A stretch of DNA of 64,000 nt. Origin: Neltuma alba. Lineage: Eukaryota > Streptophyta > Magnoliopsida > Fabales > Fabaceae. Each line of letters opens with the position of its first letter. Within the stretch, counting starts at the first letter, position 1. The notes under the pieces are model-generated. The model saw only the letters and a list, made by a program, of their open reading frames with translations, made no database searches and was not told where the DNA came from. The DNA lies in the NCBI RefSeq assembly GCF_004799145.2, contig NW_021637613.1, positions 186,001 through 250,000 of the forward strand, in the 5' to 3' direction. Of the stretch, positions 60,800-64,000 are shown one piece after another. The position numbers and the translations under genes are program-made.

Positions 60800-62318
60800 G
60801 AGCAGAGGAATAGAGTTAGTTAGGGTGCTCCAAATATCAGAGAGCCACGTAGGCCAATGCCTTTGCTACGGCTGATCCCGACTCTGCCCAGCCTAACCTG
60901 GGAATAACGGGACACATCAAGCCATGCCACTCACCCTCACAAAACATCAAGCAACTTCAGTGATAAAACTAATTTATGAAAATTAAGATAATTAGTTAGA
61001 GTTAGAGCAGATTGGGACCATTGGTTCTGTGTTTCACACGCTTTTACTTCCCTTAACGCCGCCTTCCCTGCTCTCCTTTTCTCTTCTCACTCATGCCGTC
61101 CTTTTTTTTTTTTTTTTGGGGAGGCAGTCATCTCAAATAAAAAGTTCAACTATAAACACTAGTTACATGTACTTGAGGGTAAACATGAATAAAGCCTCAA
61201 GGCCAGAGGGTCGCTCTATTGTCAAACACCCCCCCCCCTCTCCACAAAAAAAAAGTTTTGATTGTTCCTTCGGGGGAAATTACAATTCCAGATTGTAATT
61301 CAATTTAAAAACCCATCAAATAAAATTCCAAGGAATCGAATATTCTGTTTGGTGCGGGTCGGAACGAAGCAGCTGCTTGTTGGTCTGGAGAAGGCTGCAT
61401 TCTGGTAAGTGGCGGCAAACTGCAATGTGCAGGAGTGCGAGTGCAGTGCAGGCGTCCATAGCCATCCCAATATCCCAATCCTTCTCACTTCTTATACAAG
61501 CACCCTTCATATTTCATTTACGCACAGAAAACTTAAATCAGCTTCTACCGACATTACTATGGTCTCTCGGGTGCTTTTTTTTTTTTTTAATCTAATTAAA
61601 AAGAAACGAACATATTATGTTACTGTCATTTCTTAACAAATTTGAGGCATTTAATTGTCACTTTCAATTAAACTGATAAAATATAAATTTTATTTTTCCA
61701 AACAACGTTGACTCACGCTTCTTTATTCTTTTCATAAAATCAGAATCAAAGTGCTCTTGCCTTTTAGCCTTATTAATAATAATTTGAGTTCGAATTAACA
61801 GAGTCATGCTCCTCTTCTTGTTAAGTAATTTCACGTCTCGGCTCAAAAACTAGGCAAGATGGGTATTAACGGTTCATTCAACTCAAGCATGACCCTCCAT
61901 GTAATCATCATTATAAAAAGGCCAATCGAACAAGCACACCCGACGGCTTACTGACACGCTCATGCGTACATATCTTGAAGCTACTCAGTCGCAGTTTAAT
62001 TTTTAATCACTTCAGCCTTTGGGTATAATCAGTAGTCACAAAAGCAAACTTCTTTGAAAGGCTCAATATGGGTCTCCTGTCTCCACAACGGTTTGGCGGA
62101 GACCAAAGTCCAGATCCTTGATTATAAGGAGGTGGTCAGTATCAACTAACTTAATCCATCAAATTATTTAAAAACCAAAGTATTTACAGGAGGAGTAAAG
62201 GGGGTTAGTGTCATTTCCAACAGACATGACCGACGACCAACATGTTACTGCACAGAAGATGGTCAGCAGCAAAAGCAGCATTCTTTGGAGGAGGGAAAAC
62301 TCAATTTTTTTTTGGTTT
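60800..62318. other. Spacer between the C2H2 and Atossa-like genes
   Basis: A T15 run (near 61103), a C9-A10 stretch (near 61231) and several short ORFs without family resemblance are present. The right end is probable 3' UTR of the Atossa-like gene. Confidence 0.4.
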
Positions 62319-63459
62319 TCAGTTGATGTCGAAGTATCTTGGATTCTCAGGACGATGGTGTTCCACATTCAACTGTCAAACACACCCCAACAACAATCCT
62401 CGTCAGAACCTTGGAATGCAAATCAAGACATACACACATTTAAACACACCCGCTCCGATCCACACAAAGACAGACCAAACGATCAACTATCTTATTTAGT
62501 ATATCCCATGCATAACTGCCAAGGTTCCCTACACTAAGAATCGGTTATGTTTGATCGCCCCAATTCATGTCAGCCGGAAACCATAACAAGGCAAACTAGC
62601 GCTGTTCATACCATAATTCATCAAGAAGAACATTAACTTAAAGACAAAACAAATAAACCAACTTTGGTCAAAGGAGGGGGAAAAACAAATAAGCCGACAA
62701 CAATAATAATTAACCAAAAACAAGTAAATTAATTGCTTTCCACGTTTGTGGGCAGAAGCCATATTGCTTCTGGATTGTGATTGTTTCAGGATTGTACAGA
62801 CAAATATTGATGCAGCAGTGTCACAATATAAGCAATCGCACATACCTTGCCCTCATCTGCATCTGAATGCCGCTGAGGGAACACAACCCTCAGATCATTA
62901 TACAAGTAAAATCTCCGATCCCCTTCCACACACAATGCAGTTTTTTCTGGAAGTGAATTAGCTCGGGATTTCTGAAGTGATGTTCCTGTAGTCTTTTTAG
63001 GGAAAGGGCAAATGAACCGGAGGTGAAGAGCATAACGAAGTGGACCAGCACTGCTACTATTCTCGTTAACTTTTGAACAGGAGTGCAATGATTTCCTGGG
63101 TTCTTCACATGTTCTCTCCCAGAATGATTCCTTTCTGTCATCCTTCTTGCATTTATCAGAACTACATCCATCATCAACCTTTACTAAGGAAGGAATTCCC
63201 ATCAATTTCATGTTGGAAGATTGTTTCGATTCCTCTTCATTAATTAAATCCACCAAACTAGAGCCCTTTCCAATATTCTGATTTGTCAATCTTGTTTTAT
63301 TTACTATGTCAATTGCATCTGTGTCCATTAATTCTTCACATTGTGGGTCATGATACTTTGTTTTTCTGGGATCTCCTTACCCATGATTCCACTGTTTGGA
63401 GTTGTTGGACCTTGCTTTGGCTGAGAGGAAGCTGAACTGGATGATTCGAGGGTAACTTT
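62319..63459 (-). CDS. Atossa-like (FAM214-type) protein, 3' part, one frameshift
   Basis: Two 3' exons are seen: 62846-63459 and 62319-62372; the 5' part is beyond or near the window edge. The C-terminal region GPLRYALHLRFICPFPKK, then FYLYNDLRVVFPQRHSDADE, then GKLNVEHHRPENPRYFDIN and stop, aligns with the end of animal Atossa/FAM214 proteins (YLLHLRF, HGDIRLLFSR, NPRY). The plant members are uncharacterised. The upstream part of the exon is Ser/Lys-rich and disordered. In the T5 run at 63361-63365 (A5 on the coding strand) the frame changes: KVTLESSSSASSQPKQGP upstream is one base out of phase with KYHDPQCEELMD downstream. Six As would restore 205 codons. The acceptor at 63460 is inferred. 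Confidence 0.7.
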
Positions 63460-64000
63460 CTGTCGCAAGAACGTCTACTCAATTATGAACAGAAAATGAA
63501 ATCAGAAGCTGATAAACAAATTAATCTCATAGGCTTGAAAGGAAACAAAAGTTATTCAAGCTCAGGCAGATCCAATTCATGCTTCATATAATCCCCAGCA
63601 TTGCATTCAATGTTGTTCGATGTACGTGGCCCAAAAAAAAAAAATGTTATTAGATATAGCCTCATATAAGAAACGAAAAAGCTTGATGAATGAAGCATTA
63701 AGCATTTATGCTGCTTAAATGTCAATAAATTCTAAGTGACACAAAATGAGCAAATCTGAACCTATATGTTTACCTCGCAAGCACTACCGCAAAGTTTCTG
63801 CTACTGTACATCTAATGTGATCTGATATTCTTAATTTCACAAGGTTTGTTCATGGAACAAATTCTACTTGAAGGAAACAAATGTCCAGCCACAGACAACT
63901 ATTAACATCATTGGCACAACAAAAGAGTTGTACAAGTAGACAGCAGTCGTTCTTAGCCGACAAGAACCCTGGATGAACTGACTGAAGTCATGTGAGAGAG
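63460..64000 (-). other. Probable intron or 5' region of the Atossa-like gene
   Basis: No further exon was recognised. It contains CGTGGCCC followed by 12 As near 63628-63644, with imperfect flanking AATGTTGTT/AATGTTATT, a possible further micro-insertion. Confidence 0.35.

Noticed and set aside
1..64000. CRISPR arrays, rRNA genes, organellar insertions, viral sequences
   Set aside because: None seen on reading both strands; the repeats found are MITEs, tandem duplications and retroposon traces.

Overview
The window is nuclear DNA from a flowering plant, most likely a eudicot. Its genes have many small exons with GT/AG splice sites, the introns and spacers are AT-rich, and every recognised product belongs to a land-plant family. 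I found twelve protein-coding genes in 64 kb, two of them cut by the window edges. Exon limits were placed by hand from splice sites and reading phase. No rRNA, convincing tRNA, CRISPR or bacterial-type feature was seen.

Layout. 1-2.9 kb (-): V-ATPase subunit C (VHA-C/DET3), 3' end outside the window. 5.5-9.7 kb (-): LCB2, the catalytic subunit of serine palmitoyltransferase, 12 exons, intact. 13.3-14.0 kb (+): an intronless acidic CHZ-type H2A.Z chaperone-like gene. 14-24 kb: gene-poor and rich in small transposons. 24.5-26.9 kb (+): a TIR1/AFB2-type auxin receptor with its miR393 site and two frameshifts. 28.7-30.4 kb (-): a cysteine-rich tail (CYSTM) protein with one frameshift. 31.9-32.8 kb (+): a GEM-like GRAM protein. 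33.7-34.9 kb: an old tandem array with a unit of about 190 bp. 35.1-35.5 kb (-): a small WW-like protein. 39.9-42.2 kb (+): a BRO1-domain protein with an N-terminal myristoylation motif and two frameshifts. 43.5-44.3 kb (-): a CASP-like membrane protein. 50.1-56.7 kb (+): a phytyl ester synthase-type acyltransferase, 14 exons, intact. 60.1-60.5 kb (-): a single C2H2 zinc finger repressor with an EAR motif. 62.3-63.5 kb (-): the 3' part of a plant Atossa-like gene with one frameshift.

The genes do not form a pathway. They are ordinary, independently transcribed plant genes. LCB2, phytyl ester synthase and GEM-like touch lipid biology; VHA-C, BRO1-like and CASP-like concern endomembranes.

Two patterns stand out beyond the genes. 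First, at least eight very short insertions (about 12-25 nt), most reading GGCC or a similar motif followed by an A-run, are each flanked by 10-17 bp direct repeats. They look like extreme 5'-truncated retroposon tails. Second, six 1-2 nt length changes break four otherwise well-conserved genes while the two largest complete genes are intact. That suggests residual assembly error, although real gene decay is not excluded. Mutator-, Stowaway- and Tourist-like MITEs with recognisable target duplications fill much of the spacer DNA.
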